A stretch of DNA of 64,000 nucleotides from JAEZAA01 sp964514485 (lineage in GTDB: Bacteria; Pseudomonadota; Gammaproteobacteria; Pseudomonadales; Oleiphilaceae): the NCBI GenBank assembly GCA_964514485.1, contig CAZEWG010000007.1, positions 1 to 64,000 on the forward strand. Reading direction: 5' to 3'. Below the pieces are notes generated by a model. That model did not search any database. It worked only from the letters and a program-made list of their open reading frames with translations, and had not been told where the DNA came from. This document shows, one piece after another, positions 42,653 to 51,112 of this stretch. The position numbers were made by a program, and so were the translations under genes. Positions within the stretch are counted from its first letter, which is position 1. Every line of letters starts with the position of its first letter.

Positions 42653-43600
42653 ATGGTTGCCATGATCCATGTCGTCGCCGCGGTTATCCGCCGGGGCGAC
42701 GAGGTTCTCATTGCCAAGCGGCCAACCCATGTCCACCAGGGTGGGCTGTGGGAGTTTCCCGGCGGCAAGCTGGAGCCCGGCGAGGCTCCCTTTCAGGCGT
42801 TGGCGCGGGAGTTGGGTGAGGAACTGGGGATCCGGATCACCAACTCGCCCACTAACCATCCGCTGATTCAGGTCGCCCATGACTATGGCGACAAGCGGGT
42901 TTTTCTGGATGTCTGGTCGATCCGGGACTTCCACGGCACACCTCGCGGTAACGAGGGGCAGGCGGTGGCCTGGGTGAACTCCGAACGCCTGCCTAATTAC
43001 GAGTTCCCTGCGGCGAATCTGCCCATTGTGCAGGCGGCCCGGTTGCCGAGCCGTTATCTGATCACCGGTGAGTTTCACTCTCTTTCCGACTTCGAGCGAC
43101 GGCTGCGTACTGCCTTGGCCCAGGGGATTCAGCTGGTGCAGCTACGGGTGCCGGGCGCGGATGAACCAGAGCTGGAGCAGCTGGCGAGTTTGGCGTTGAG
43201 CCTCTGCCACAACGCGGGTGCCAAACTGTTGCTGAACAGCTCGGCTGAGTTGGCCCGGCGGGTCGGTGCTGATGGGGTCCATTTAAATGGGGCTCGTCTG
43301 CGTCAGTTGCACACCCGGCCGCTGCCCACTGAACTTTGGGTGGCGGCATCCTGTCATAGCCCTGAAGAGCTGGGGTTGGCTCAGCGGCTCGGGGTGGATT
43401 TCGTGGTCCTGTCCCCGGTCAAGGAAACCCGCTCACATCCCGGTCAAACGGGTTTGGGCTGGGACTGTTTCGCCGACTGGGTGCGGCCTGCCAAAGTGCC
43501 GGTGTTTGCGTTGGGCGGGCTGGATGAGGCGGCGCTCAGCCAGGCGCGGCTGCGAGGTGCCCAAGGCATTGCCGCCATTCGTGCCTGGTGGCCGGATTAA
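42653..43600 (+). CDS. Nudix hydrolase fused to thiamine phosphate synthase-like domain
   Basis: This 315-residue protein has two domains. Residues about 4-130 are a MutT-type Nudix hydrolase with a complete box (GGKLEPGE, then RELGEELGI, about 37-60), expected to remove 8-oxo-dGTP. Residues about 135-315 are a ThiE-like TIM barrel (RYLITGEFHSL, LVQLRVPG, ADGVHLNGARL, VVLSPVKETRSHPG, FALGGLD). The ThiE half lacks several usual phosphate-binding residues and ends at AIRAWW. The same fusion follows argJ in many gammaproteobacteria. The Nudix activity is likely; the role of the barrel is unknown. Confidence 0.9.
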   Translation: MVAMIHVVAAVIRRGDEVLIAKRPTHVHQGGLWEFPGGKLEPGEAPFQALARELGEELGIRITNSPTNHPLIQVAHDYGDKRVFLDVWSIRDFHGTPRGNEGQAVAWVNSERLPNYEFPAANLPIVQAARLPSRYLITGEFHSLSDFERRLRTALAQGIQLVQLRVPGADEPELEQLASLALSLCHNAGAKLLLNSSAELARRVGADGVHLNGARLRQLHTRPLPTELWVAASCHSPEELGLAQRLGVDFVVLSPVKETRSHPGQTGLGWDCFADWVRPAKVPVFALGGLDEAALSQARLRGAQGIAAIRAWWPD

Positions 43601-43670
43601 GTATCTCTCGGTTGATGCTTGTTGGGGTGCTGGGTTCAAGCTTAATAATCTGTTTTTGAATGGAGGGGAG

Positions 43671-44162
43671 ATGGCTGAACTAACCCATCTGGACGCCCAG
43701 GGCGCCGCCAACATGGTGGATGTTTCCGGTAAAGAGATTACCACCCGTGAGGCGCGGGCCGAGGCGTTCGTGCTCATGAAGCCAGAGACTCTCTCATTAA
43801 TCACCGAAGGCCGGCACAAGAAGGGCGATGTGTTCGCGGTGGCCCGCATCGCCGGGATCCAGGCCGCCAAGCGTTGCTGGGAGCTGATTCCCCTGTGTCA
43901 CCCCCTGATGTTGAGTGCGGTGAAGGTTTCCTTGGAGGCCCAGCCGGAGCAGTCGCGGGTACGTATCGAGGCTTACTGCAAGCTGGACGCCAAAACCGGC
44001 GTGGAAATGGAAGCCCTGACCGCGGCCAGTGTGGCGGCCCTGACCTTGTATGACATGTGCAAGGCGGTCGATAAGGGCATGGTGATTAACGAGGTCCGGT
44101 TGCTGGAAAAGCGTGGTGGACGGAGTGGCCACTGGCAGGCCTCCGACGGTGAGGAGGAGTAA
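43671..44162 (+). CDS. moaC: cyclic pyranopterin monophosphate synthase
   Basis: MoaC acts after MoaA, converting the rearranged GTP product to cyclic pyranopterin monophosphate in molybdenum cofactor synthesis. From the ATG at 43671 (TGGAGGGGAG immediately upstream) it has 163 residues. MVDVSGKEITTREARAEA, IPLCHPLML, the KTGVEMEALTAASVAALTLYDMCKAVDKGM block and the catalytic Lys-Asp region are intact. The frame is open to 43287 inside the preceding gene but is not conserved there. No other mo-cofactor gene is in the window. Confidence 0.96.
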   Translation: MAELTHLDAQGAANMVDVSGKEITTREARAEAFVLMKPETLSLITEGRHKKGDVFAVARIAGIQAAKRCWELIPLCHPLMLSAVKVSLEAQPEQSRVRIEAYCKLDAKTGVEMEALTAASVAALTLYDMCKAVDKGMVINEVRLLEKRGGRSGHWQASDGEEE

Positions 44163-44313
44163 GCCGGGAGGGAGCAATCGCGGCTGCCCGGCAAGCCCAT
44201 CGTTTCCTGAGGGTTTCCGTCCTGGCCTGCAAGGCTTAATAGGTGGAATTATAGATGCCCCGGATTGCCCCTTTTGCTAAAATTGCGCCTTCATTTAAGT
44301 CCGAGGTGTAGTT

Positions 44314-44916
44314 GTGTCCATCCGCTATGTTGCAAGCTGTCGTTTACCGACGCCTTTTGCCGTATTTGATATGCACGGTTTTGAGGAAGAAGGGAGCGGC
44401 AAGGAACATATTGCATTGACGCTGGGTGATGTCGGCAATGGCGAGCCCGTTCTGGCCCGTACCCACTCTGAGTGCTTAACTGGCGACGCTCTGTTTAGCA
44501 TGCGCTGTGACTGTGGTTATCAGTTGAAGGAAGCGTTGCGCTCCATCGCGGAAGAAGGGCGCGGGTTGCTGTTGTATCTGCGTCAGGAAGGTCGTGGCAT
44601 CGGGCTGCTCAACAAAATCAGGGCCTATAACCTGCAAGACCAGGGCGCCGATACGGTGGAGGCCAATGAGCAGTTAGGCTTTGCCGCGGATCTGCGGGAT
44701 TACAGCATGTGTCAGCATATGCTGGCCCATTTGGGCATCAACAAACTGCGACTGATGACCAACAACCCCCGCAAGGTGGCGGCTCTGCAAAGCTATGGGG
44801 TGGATATTGTGGAGCGAGTTCCCCTGCAGGTGGGGCTGAACCCCCATAACCGCCATTATCTGGCGACCAAGGCGGGCAAGCTCGGACACATGCTGGTCTC
44901 CCATCAAGACGACTGA
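44314..44916 (+). CDS. ribA: GTP cyclohydrolase II
   Basis: RibA opens GTP to start riboflavin synthesis. The 200-residue protein has the zinc triad Cys54, Cys65 and Cys67 in HSECLTGDALFSMRCDCGYQ, the YLRQEGRGIGLLNKIRAY catalytic segment, and MTNNPRKV near the C-terminus. It is a stand-alone RibA without the DHBP synthase (RibB) half. The GTG start, 7 codons before the conserved SCRLPTPF, is the best available. No FMN riboswitch is recognisable in the 150 bases upstream. Confidence 0.95.
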   Translation: MSIRYVASCRLPTPFAVFDMHGFEEEGSGKEHIALTLGDVGNGEPVLARTHSECLTGDALFSMRCDCGYQLKEALRSIAEEGRGLLLYLRQEGRGIGLLNKIRAYNLQDQGADTVEANEQLGFAADLRDYSMCQHMLAHLGINKLRLMTNNPRKVAALQSYGVDIVERVPLQVGLNPHNRHYLATKAGKLGHMLVSHQDD

Positions 44917-44938
44917 TCGGTCGTCAGGCACTTCACAA

Positions 44939-44957
44939 GGGCTCCGGTGCGGAGCCC
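44939..44957. terminator. hairpin between convergent ribA and dxs
   Basis: GGGCTCC (44939-44945) and GGAGCCC (44951-44957) form a perfect 7-bp GC-rich stem with a 5-base loop, midway between two convergent stops. The T-run is poor. Confidence 0.5.
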
Positions 44958-44968
44958 CTGCTGGCGTT

Positions 44969-46903
44969 CTAGCCGGCCCCTCCGGCACTGGCCGTGTTCT
45001 GGCCAAGCTCCTCAAGCCGTTCTTGAATCTGGCGTAGAATCCCCGCGCTGTCCAACTCCACCTCCTGATGTAGCTGGGCTGGTTTGCCGTGCTCGAGAAA
45101 GCGGTCGGGCAGGCCAATGTGCAGGAGCGGCATGATGATGGCGTTGGCCGCCAGAAACTCACCCACGCCACTGCCGGCACCGCCCATCAGGCTGTTTTCC
45201 TCCACCGTCACGATCAGTTCGTGACGGGCCGCCATATCCAGAATCAAGGCTTCATCCAGGGGTTTGACGAAGCGCATGTCGACCAGGGTGGCGCCCAGGG
45301 TTTCCGCTACCTGCAGGCTGGGTGTGACCATGTTGCCAAAGGCGAGGATTGCCACCCGCTTGCCGGATTTCAAAACCCGCGCCTTGCCGATGGGCAGGGC
45401 CGTCATTTCCTGTTCGATCACCGCACCCGGCCCGGTGCCGCGAGGATAACGAACCGCGGCGGGCCCTTGGTGCTGGTAGCCGGTGTAGAGCATCTGGCGG
45501 GTTTCGTTCTCATCGGAGGGCGCCATGATGATCATGTTGGGAATGCAGCGTAAAAAACTGAGGTCGAAACTGCCGGCATGAGTGGGGCCGTCTTCGCCCA
45601 CCAGGCCGGCGCGATCGATCGCGAACAGCACATCCAGGTTCTGAATGGCCACGTCGTGAATCAGCTGGTCGTAGGCTCGTTGCAAGAAGGTGGAATAAAT
45701 CGCCACCACCGGCTTGGCGCCATCGCAGGCCAGTCCTGCCGCTAGTGTTACCGCATGCTGCTCGGCGATGGCCACGTCAAAATAACGTTCCGGGAAGCGG
45801 TCCGCGAACGCGACCAGATCGGAGCCTTCCTTCATCGCCGGGGTAATACCGACCAGGCGTGGGTCGGCCTCCGCCATGTCGCACAGCCACTGGCCAAACA
45901 CATTGGAATAGCGCGGTTTGGGCGCCTGCACCGGGGCCAGGTTGACCTTGGGGGTGGGTTCGATTTTGTTAATGGCATGATAGCCGATCGGGTCCTGCTC
46001 GGCCGGCGCAAACCCTTTGCCTTTTTTGGTCACCACATGCAGGAAGCGGGGTCCGCTCAATTCCTTCATGTTTTCCAGGGTGCTCACCAGGGTGGGCAGA
46101 TCGTGACCATCAATGGGACCGATATAGTTAAAGCCGAGTTCCTCAAAGAAGGTGCCCAGCGGTCCCACCATGCCTTTCACGTGTTCTTCGGTCTTGCGGG
46201 CCAGCTCCATCAGGTGAGGGCTGCCCTGCAGGGCTTTTTTGCTACTGTCCCGGACCTGATTGTACGCCTTGCTGGACAGGATGCGGGCCAGATAGTTGGA
46301 CAGTCCACCCACGTTGTTGGAAATAGACATGTCGTTGTCATTCAGGATAACCAGCAGGTCCGATTTGAGATCGCCCGCATGATTAAGGGCCTCAAACGCC
46401 ATCCCGGCAGTCAGGGCGCCATCGCCGATCACCGCGATGGCCTGGCGTTGCAGGCCCTGCATCTTGGCGGCAATGGCCATCCCCAGGGCTGCACTGATGG
46501 AGGTGCTGGAGTGGCCCACGCCGAACGTGTCATATTCGCTTTCGAAACGGCTGGGGAAGGCGGCCAGGCCGTCCTTTTGCCGGATCGTCGGCATCTGCTC
46601 GCGCCGCCCGGTCAGAATCTTGTGAGGATAGGCCTGATGTCCCACGTCCCACACCAGACGGTCATCCGGGGTGTTGAACACGTAGTGCAGGGCAATCGTC
46701 AGCTCCACGACACCAAGGCCGGCACCAAAATGGCCCCCGGACTGTCCGACGCTATAAAGCAGGTAGGAGCGCAACTCATGAGCAAGTTGCGGCAACTGCT
46801 CTTCCGGCAACAGGCGTAGCTGGGCAGGCGTGTCGATCCGGTCCAGCAGGGGCGTATTGGGACGGTGAGTCGGAAATTCTTGGAAAACGTGTTTTTGATA
46901 CAT
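44969..46903 (-). CDS. dxs: 1-deoxy-D-xylulose-5-phosphate synthase
   Basis: Dxs makes DXP from pyruvate and glyceraldehyde-3-phosphate, starting the MEP isoprenoid route and also feeding thiamine and pyridoxal synthesis. The 644-residue ThDP enzyme has HxAGxLG-like early residues (SVGQSGGHFGAGLG), the cofactor motif GDGALTAGMAFEALNHAG with Asn in LNDNDMSIS, the transketolase-like AIAEQHAVTLAAGLA (catalytic Glu), and the C-terminal transketolase domain. It is the last gene of xseB-ispA-dxs but separated from ispA by 199 bases. Confidence 0.97.
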   Translation of the reverse strand: MYQKHVFQEFPTHRPNTPLLDRIDTPAQLRLLPEEQLPQLAHELRSYLLYSVGQSGGHFGAGLGVVELTIALHYVFNTPDDRLVWDVGHQAYPHKILTGRREQMPTIRQKDGLAAFPSRFESEYDTFGVGHSSTSISAALGMAIAAKMQGLQRQAIAVIGDGALTAGMAFEALNHAGDLKSDLLVILNDNDMSISNNVGGLSNYLARILSSKAYNQVRDSSKKALQGSPHLMELARKTEEHVKGMVGPLGTFFEELGFNYIGPIDGHDLPTLVSTLENMKELSGPRFLHVVTKKGKGFAPAEQDPIGYHAINKIEPTPKVNLAPVQAPKPRYSNVFGQWLCDMAEADPRLVGITPAMKEGSDLVAFADRFPERYFDVAIAEQHAVTLAAGLACDGAKPVVAIYSTFLQRAYDQLIHDVAIQNLDVLFAIDRAGLVGEDGPTHAGSFDLSFLRCIPNMIIMAPSDENETRQMLYTGYQHQGPAAVRYPRGTGPGAVIEQEMTALPIGKARVLKSGKRVAILAFGNMVTPSLQVAETLGATLVDMRFVKPLDEALILDMAARHELIVTVEENSLMGGAGSGVGEFLAANAIIMPLLHIGLPDRFLEHGKPAQLHQEVELDSAGILRQIQERLEELGQNTASAGGAG

Positions 46904-46936
46904 CCGCTTTATCGAACCCTTGGCAAAAACTGCGCA

Positions 46937-46942
46937 ATTATA
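46937..46942 (-). promoter_or_regulatory. candidate -10 of a dxs promoter
   Basis: Reading the minus strand, TATAAT lies about 35 bases before the dxs start, without a good -35. With the hairpin at 47064-47091 it suggests dxs can be transcribed separately from ispA. Confidence 0.45.
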
Positions 46943-47063
46943 TGCGATGTTGATGGGATGAGCACCGCTAGAGCAACCTCTCGTGATCGAGGGTCAGACT
47001 TCCCATCGCCAGTGTCTTGAGTAGCCCGTTAAAATCCCTTCATCGGGCTCTGTGCCTCTCTAG

Positions 47064-47091
47064 GTTCACCGAAGCCCGGCCTTCGGTGAAC
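47064..47091 (-). terminator. strong hairpin between ispA and dxs
   Basis: GTTCACCGAAG (47064-47074) and CTTCGGTGAAC (47081-47091) form a perfect 11-bp stem with a 6-base loop, starting 12 bases after the ispA stop. No T-run follows, so it could stabilise the xseB-ispA mRNA end or act as a pause. Confidence 0.45.
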
Positions 47092-47102
47092 GAGTTGCCA
47101 AC

Positions 47103-47999
47103 CTAGAATGGTCTTTCAATGATATAGTCGCAGACTTGACTCAGACGGCTGCTGAGAATACCTGCGCTTTGCAGCTCCGTCAGGGCCAGGTCATGCAGTT
47201 GGCGCGCCTTCTGCTTGGCGCCTTCCAGTCCCAGCAGAGCCGGATAGGTGGGCTTGCCACGGGCAATGTCCGCCCCCTGGCGTTTGCCCAGGGTTTCGGT
47301 GCTCGACTCAACGTCCAGAATGTCGTCCTGAACCTGGAAGGCCAGGCCAATGGCCCGGGCAAAGCCGGCCAGGGGACCTAGCTTGTCAGGGTTGGTGACA
47401 CCGGCTGACAGGGCACCCAGCAAAACGCTGGCTTCGATCAGGGCACCGGTCTTGAAGAGGTGCATGGTTTCCAGTTCGGCCAGGCTCAGCTGCTTGCCGA
47501 CCGCGCCCAGGTCAATGGCCTGGCCCCCCACCATCCCCCGACTGCCACCGGCTTTGGCCAGGGTCCGAACCATTTCCAGCTGGATCTCCGGTGCGAGATG
47601 AGCGTTATTCTGGGTCAGGGTTTCGAAGGCCAGGGCCTGGAGGGCATCACCCGCCAGAATTGCCGTGGCTTCGTCAAACGCCCGGTGCACCGTTGGCCGG
47701 CCGCGCCGCAAGTCATCGTCATCCATGGCCGGCAGGTCGTCGTGGACCAGGGAGTAGGCATGAATGCACTCCACCGCACAGGCGGCCGGAGTGGCCCGCA
47801 GCGGCTCGGCCCCGAAAGCCTCGGCAGTGGCATACGCCAGAACCGGGCGGATTCGTTTGCCGCCTTCCAGCAGGGCATAGCGCATGGCCTGGTGCAGCGT
47901 GGCCGGGAGCTGGTCTTCGGGGAGCAGGTCTTGCAGGGCCTGGTCCACCCGTTGGCGGCACAGCTGGAAATAGTGTGCTAGGGGGAGTTCGTTATTCAT
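47103..47999 (-). CDS. ispA: farnesyl diphosphate synthase
   Basis: IspA builds the C15 prenyl diphosphate used for quinones and undecaprenyl phosphate. The 298-residue enzyme carries the first aspartate-rich motif DDLPAMDDDD (Asp87, Asp88, Asp93), the second QDDILD near residue 225, GGKRIRP for isopentenyl diphosphate binding, and the chain-length region CAVECIHAYSLVHDD typical of bacterial FPP synthases. It begins 8 bases inside the end of xseB and shares an operon with it. Confidence 0.96.
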   Translation of the reverse strand: MNNELPLAHYFQLCRQRVDQALQDLLPEDQLPATLHQAMRYALLEGGKRIRPVLAYATAEAFGAEPLRATPAACAVECIHAYSLVHDDLPAMDDDDLRRGRPTVHRAFDEATAILAGDALQALAFETLTQNNAHLAPEIQLEMVRTLAKAGGSRGMVGGQAIDLGAVGKQLSLAELETMHLFKTGALIEASVLLGALSAGVTNPDKLGPLAGFARAIGLAFQVQDDILDVESSTETLGKRQGADIARGKPTYPALLGLEGAKQKARQLHDLALTELQSAGILSSRLSQVCDYIIERPF

Positions 48000-48219
48000 C
48001 TACGGTAAACGCCTTGGTCTGGGCCTCGCCGTCCTTGTCGATCAACATCTGCACCCGTTGCTCTGCTGAAGTCAGGGCCTGCTGGCATTGGCGGGTCAAC
48101 TTGATGCCCTGCTCGAAAGACTCCAGCGACTGCTCCAGGCTGAGTTGGCCGTCTTCCATTTTACGCACAATGGTTTCCAGTTCGTTCAGCGCCGCTTCAA
48201 AATCGATGTTATCGGTCAT
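47992..48219 (-). CDS. xseB: exodeoxyribonuclease VII small subunit
   Basis: XseB is the small subunit of the single-strand nuclease ExoVII. The 75-residue protein has the family core FEAALNELETIVRKMEDGQLSLEQSLESFEQGIKLTRQCQ, a helical hairpin. The large subunit gene xseA is not in this window. It heads the xseB-ispA-dxs operon and overlaps ispA by 8 bases. Confidence 0.95.
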   Translation of the reverse strand: MTDNIDFEAALNELETIVRKMEDGQLSLEQSLESFEQGIKLTRQCQQALTSAEQRVQMLIDKDGEAQTKAFTVDE

Positions 48220-48342
48220 GGGGTTGTCTCGTACGGGTCCCGCCCCGGTAAAGGAGCGGGAGGGTCTTTCCGGGCACCCATTGTAGGATGCTTGGCCCTT
48301 GGGATAAACAGCTGTTGAACTCTCCCGGCGGCGTAGTCGCCA

Positions 48343-49113
48343 TTATTCCGCTCTGAGCTGGAATTGTTGCCGGCCGGTTGGGCTTCCCGAGGGGGCGTAG
48401 TTTTGCTCCACAAAGGTCAGGGTGTGGTCCTGACTCACCAGAATCAAGCTGCTGGCCCGGGTGCCGTAAACTGGGCTGACGATAAAGGCCGACGACAGAA
48501 AGCGCTCGTTGGCCAAGCCAACGCCGGTATCCGGCAGCTCAGCGTCAGAGGCCTTGGTGGTGTCTTGCAGGAGGGCCAGGAGCGCTTCCGGGTCCGGCTC
48601 GGACTCGGCCAACCGGTGCTCCAGGGCTTGTTTCAGTCGGGTCAGCTTGGGCCAGGGGGTGTCCAGCAGATGATTGCTCAGCCCATAGAGCCCCGGTGTC
48701 AGGGCAACCGGCTGGTTGGAAGGATGACGGTTGGACAGATAGTGGAGATCGTCAAAACGCCCCAGCAGCAGATTGAAGCCGGAGTATTCGTGGAGCTGGT
48801 CTTTGATACTCTGATAGAAGACTTCCCGTTGCCCTTGCTGGGTCAGCAGGTAATCCGTCACCAATTCTCCCCGGGAGCGGGGGCCGGGTGGGATGGCGGG
48901 TTCCCGGAAGTTGGTGACGGCTGCCAGATAGCCTTGACGGTTAACGCCCAGCCAACTGCCCCCGGCCTGGAGATCCTTACCCGCCAGCAGGTCGGGAGCT
49001 TCCGGCCAGAACTGGGCGGCGCGGGTGGGGCGGGCGTGGAACTCGTCCCGGTTGCCGAGAAAGATCAGGGGATAGCGGGGGTGAAGCTTATAGGCAAAGG
49101 CGATCAGACACAC
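48343..49113 (-). CDS. NRDE/TANGO2 family protein
   Basis: This 256-residue member of the NRDE (TANGO2, Ser/Thr-rich T10) family has an Ntn-hydrolase-like fold. Family proteins start Met-Cys, the Cys being the presumed N-terminal nucleophile. The GTG at 49113 gives exactly MCLIAFAYKLHPRYPLIFLGNRDEFHARPT with AGGTG six bases upstream. The frame is open to 49341, but those 76 extra residues would hide Cys2 and are rejected. NRDE and GKDLQAGGSWLGVNRQGYLAAVTNFRE are the diagnostic segments. The substrate is unknown. Confidence 0.88.
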   Translation of the reverse strand: MCLIAFAYKLHPRYPLIFLGNRDEFHARPTRAAQFWPEAPDLLAGKDLQAGGSWLGVNRQGYLAAVTNFREPAIPPGPRSRGELVTDYLLTQQGQREVFYQSIKDQLHEYSGFNLLLGRFDDLHYLSNRHPSNQPVALTPGLYGLSNHLLDTPWPKLTRLKQALEHRLAESEPDPEALLALLQDTTKASDAELPDTGVGLANERFLSSAFIVSPVYGTRASSLILVSQDHTLTFVEQNYAPSGSPTGRQQFQLRAE

Positions 49114-49391
49114 AGCACACCTGTTTGATTGTAGGGCTTGGAGAGACGCTGGCTCTTGGAGCGCGAGCCAGGGTCTGTCATCACGGTACGCAAGGCCGAC
49201 GAAACCGGCAAGGCTTTGCGATGCACCCGGTGGACGACAGCACCTGGTGGCACCGTAAAAAGTCAGTCGGAAATGGCAGCGGAGCCCGCGCCTTTTCCGC
49301 CGGATATGATACCATGCTTCGTTCCGGCCATTGGGCCACAACCCTGACCTTAATCCTTCTCCTGGCTGTTGATCGGAGGCTGATCGCTCTT

Positions 49392-50189
49392 ATGCTCGTG
49401 CTCGCCGCGTACCTCATTTTAGGTGCCATTGCTGGAACATTAAGTGGCCTGTTTGGAATTGGCGGCGGCTTGGTGATCGTGCCCGCCCTGGTCTTTGGGT
49501 TTGGCTTGCAGGGGGTTTCCCCGGAGATCGCCGTGCATCTGGCGGTGGGGACTTCCCTGGCGACGATTATTTTTACCTCGATCAGCTCGGTGCGAGCGCA
49601 TCACAGTCGGGGAGCGGTGCGGATTGACCTGTTCTGGCCGATGGCGGCGGGCATTGTGATCGGCACGGCGATTGGGGTGAATACCGCAGTCGCGTTAAGC
49701 GGCGAAACCCTTAAAATGATCATTGGGATTTTTGCCATTGGGGTGGCCTTTCAAATGGGGTTCGGGCTCAAGCCGAAACCTTCCCGGGACGTACCCGGCA
49801 AGGCCGGGCTGACCCTGGTGGGAGGTGGCATTGGCTGGGCCTCGGCGTTGTTCGGAATCGGTGGCGGCACTTTGACGGTTCCCTTTTTGTCCTGGTGTAA
49901 CGTGAGGATTCAGCATGTGGTGGGAACCTCCGCGGCCTGTGGCCTGCCGATTGCGATCTCCGGCGCCTTGACCAATGCCTGGGCGGGTTGGGGGCATCCG
50001 GACCTGCCGGCCTGGAGTACCGGTTTTGTCTATTGGCCGGCCCTGGTCGGGATCGCCCTGACCAGTATGTACTTCGCCAAATTTGGTGTGCGTCTGGCCC
50101 ACAACATGAAGCCAGAGGTGTTGAAGCGGTCGTTTGCCGTTTTGTTGGTGATTGTCGGTCTTCGGTTTCTGTGGAGCGCCTGGGCTTAA
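49392..50189 (+). CDS. TauE/SafE family sulfite/organosulfonate exporter-like protein
   Basis: This 265-residue membrane protein of the TSUP family has about eight spans in two repeats. Each repeat opens with the glycine-rich family motif: GTLSGLFGIGGGLVIVPAL and GWASALFGIGGGTLTVPFL. Relatives move sulfite, sulfoacetate or other small anions; the substrate cannot be assigned. The ATG at 49392 has GGAGG 12 bases upstream. A longer frame to 49125 overlaps the divergent gene's promoter region and is unlikely. lgt follows in the same direction. Confidence 0.85.
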   Translation: MLVLAAYLILGAIAGTLSGLFGIGGGLVIVPALVFGFGLQGVSPEIAVHLAVGTSLATIIFTSISSVRAHHSRGAVRIDLFWPMAAGIVIGTAIGVNTAVALSGETLKMIIGIFAIGVAFQMGFGLKPKPSRDVPGKAGLTLVGGGIGWASALFGIGGGTLTVPFLSWCNVRIQHVVGTSAACGLPIAISGALTNAWAGWGHPDLPAWSTGFVYWPALVGIALTSMYFAKFGVRLAHNMKPEVLKRSFAVLLVIVGLRFLWSAWA

Positions 50190-50254
50190 AGAGCGCGGGG
50201 CGCGGCTGCCAGAAGGCCTAAACTTTTTTGATGGCAACATGAAAGAGGATTTCC

Positions 50255-51112
50255 ATGCTGCAATATCCACAAATTGATCCGGTCGCTATTTCTCTGGGGC
50301 CACTGAACGTGCACTGGTACGGGCTGATGTATCTGGTCGGTCTGGGCGGTGGCTGGTGGCTGGCGACCCGTCGGGCGCGGCGTCCAGGGGCCGTCATGAA
50401 TGAGCAGCAGGTCGGGGATCTGGTGTTCTGGGTGGCGCTGGGGGTCATTCTGGGTGGACGGCTGGGCTATGTGCTGTTTTACAATTTCGATCAGTTTCTC
50501 CAGCAGCCATTGTCCCTGTTTGCTGTCTGGGAAGGAGGGATGGCCTTCCATGGCGGCTTGATCGGCGTCATCCTGGCCATGCTGCTGTTTGCCCGCAAGC
50601 AGGGCTTGCGGTTTTTCCAGGTGGCCGATTTTGTGGCGCCGCTGGTGCCAATTGGGCTGGGAGCGGGGCGCATCGGTAATTTTATCAATGGCGAGCTGTG
50701 GGGCCGGGCCACGGACTTGCCCTGGGCCATGCAGTTTCCGGGGGCGGGAGAGGTCTATCGGCATCCTTCCCAGCTTTATCAATTTGCCCTGGAAGGAGTG
50801 GTGCTGTTCGCCCTGCTGTGGTGGTTCTCGTCCCGTCCACGCCCGTTGATGGCGGTCTCGGGTTTGTTTTTAGCCGGCTACGGCAGTTTCCGGATTCTGG
50901 TGGAATTCGTGCGCGAGCCAGATGCGCACCTGGGATATCTGGCATTTGACTGGCTGACCATGGGGCAGCTGCTATCCTTGCCCATGGTTGTGGCAGGGGT
51001 GGGATTGATGATCTGGGGCTATCGTCATTATGGCAATGATCTTTCCGCTGCCACTGCTGGGGCCAAAGTAGCCAAGCCCACCGGCAAACGTTCAACAGGT
51101 AAGAATTCATGA
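50255..51112 (+). CDS. lgt: prolipoprotein diacylglyceryl transferase
   Basis: Lgt attaches diacylglycerol to the lipobox Cys of lipoproteins such as LpoA in this window. The 285-residue inner-membrane protein has about seven spans. It shows the catalytic-region HWYGLMYLVG (Tyr/His) and the Lgt signature GAGRIGNFINGELWGR, followed by HPSQLYQFALEG. The C-terminus adds an Ala/Lys-rich tail. The ATG follows GAAAGAGG, and the stop overlaps thyA by 4 bases. Confidence 0.97.
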   Translation: MLQYPQIDPVAISLGPLNVHWYGLMYLVGLGGGWWLATRRARRPGAVMNEQQVGDLVFWVALGVILGGRLGYVLFYNFDQFLQQPLSLFAVWEGGMAFHGGLIGVILAMLLFARKQGLRFFQVADFVAPLVPIGLGAGRIGNFINGELWGRATDLPWAMQFPGAGEVYRHPSQLYQFALEGVVLFALLWWFSSRPRPLMAVSGLFLAGYGSFRILVEFVREPDAHLGYLAFDWLTMGQLLSLPMVVAGVGLMIWGYRHYGNDLSAATAGAKVAKPTGKRSTGKNS

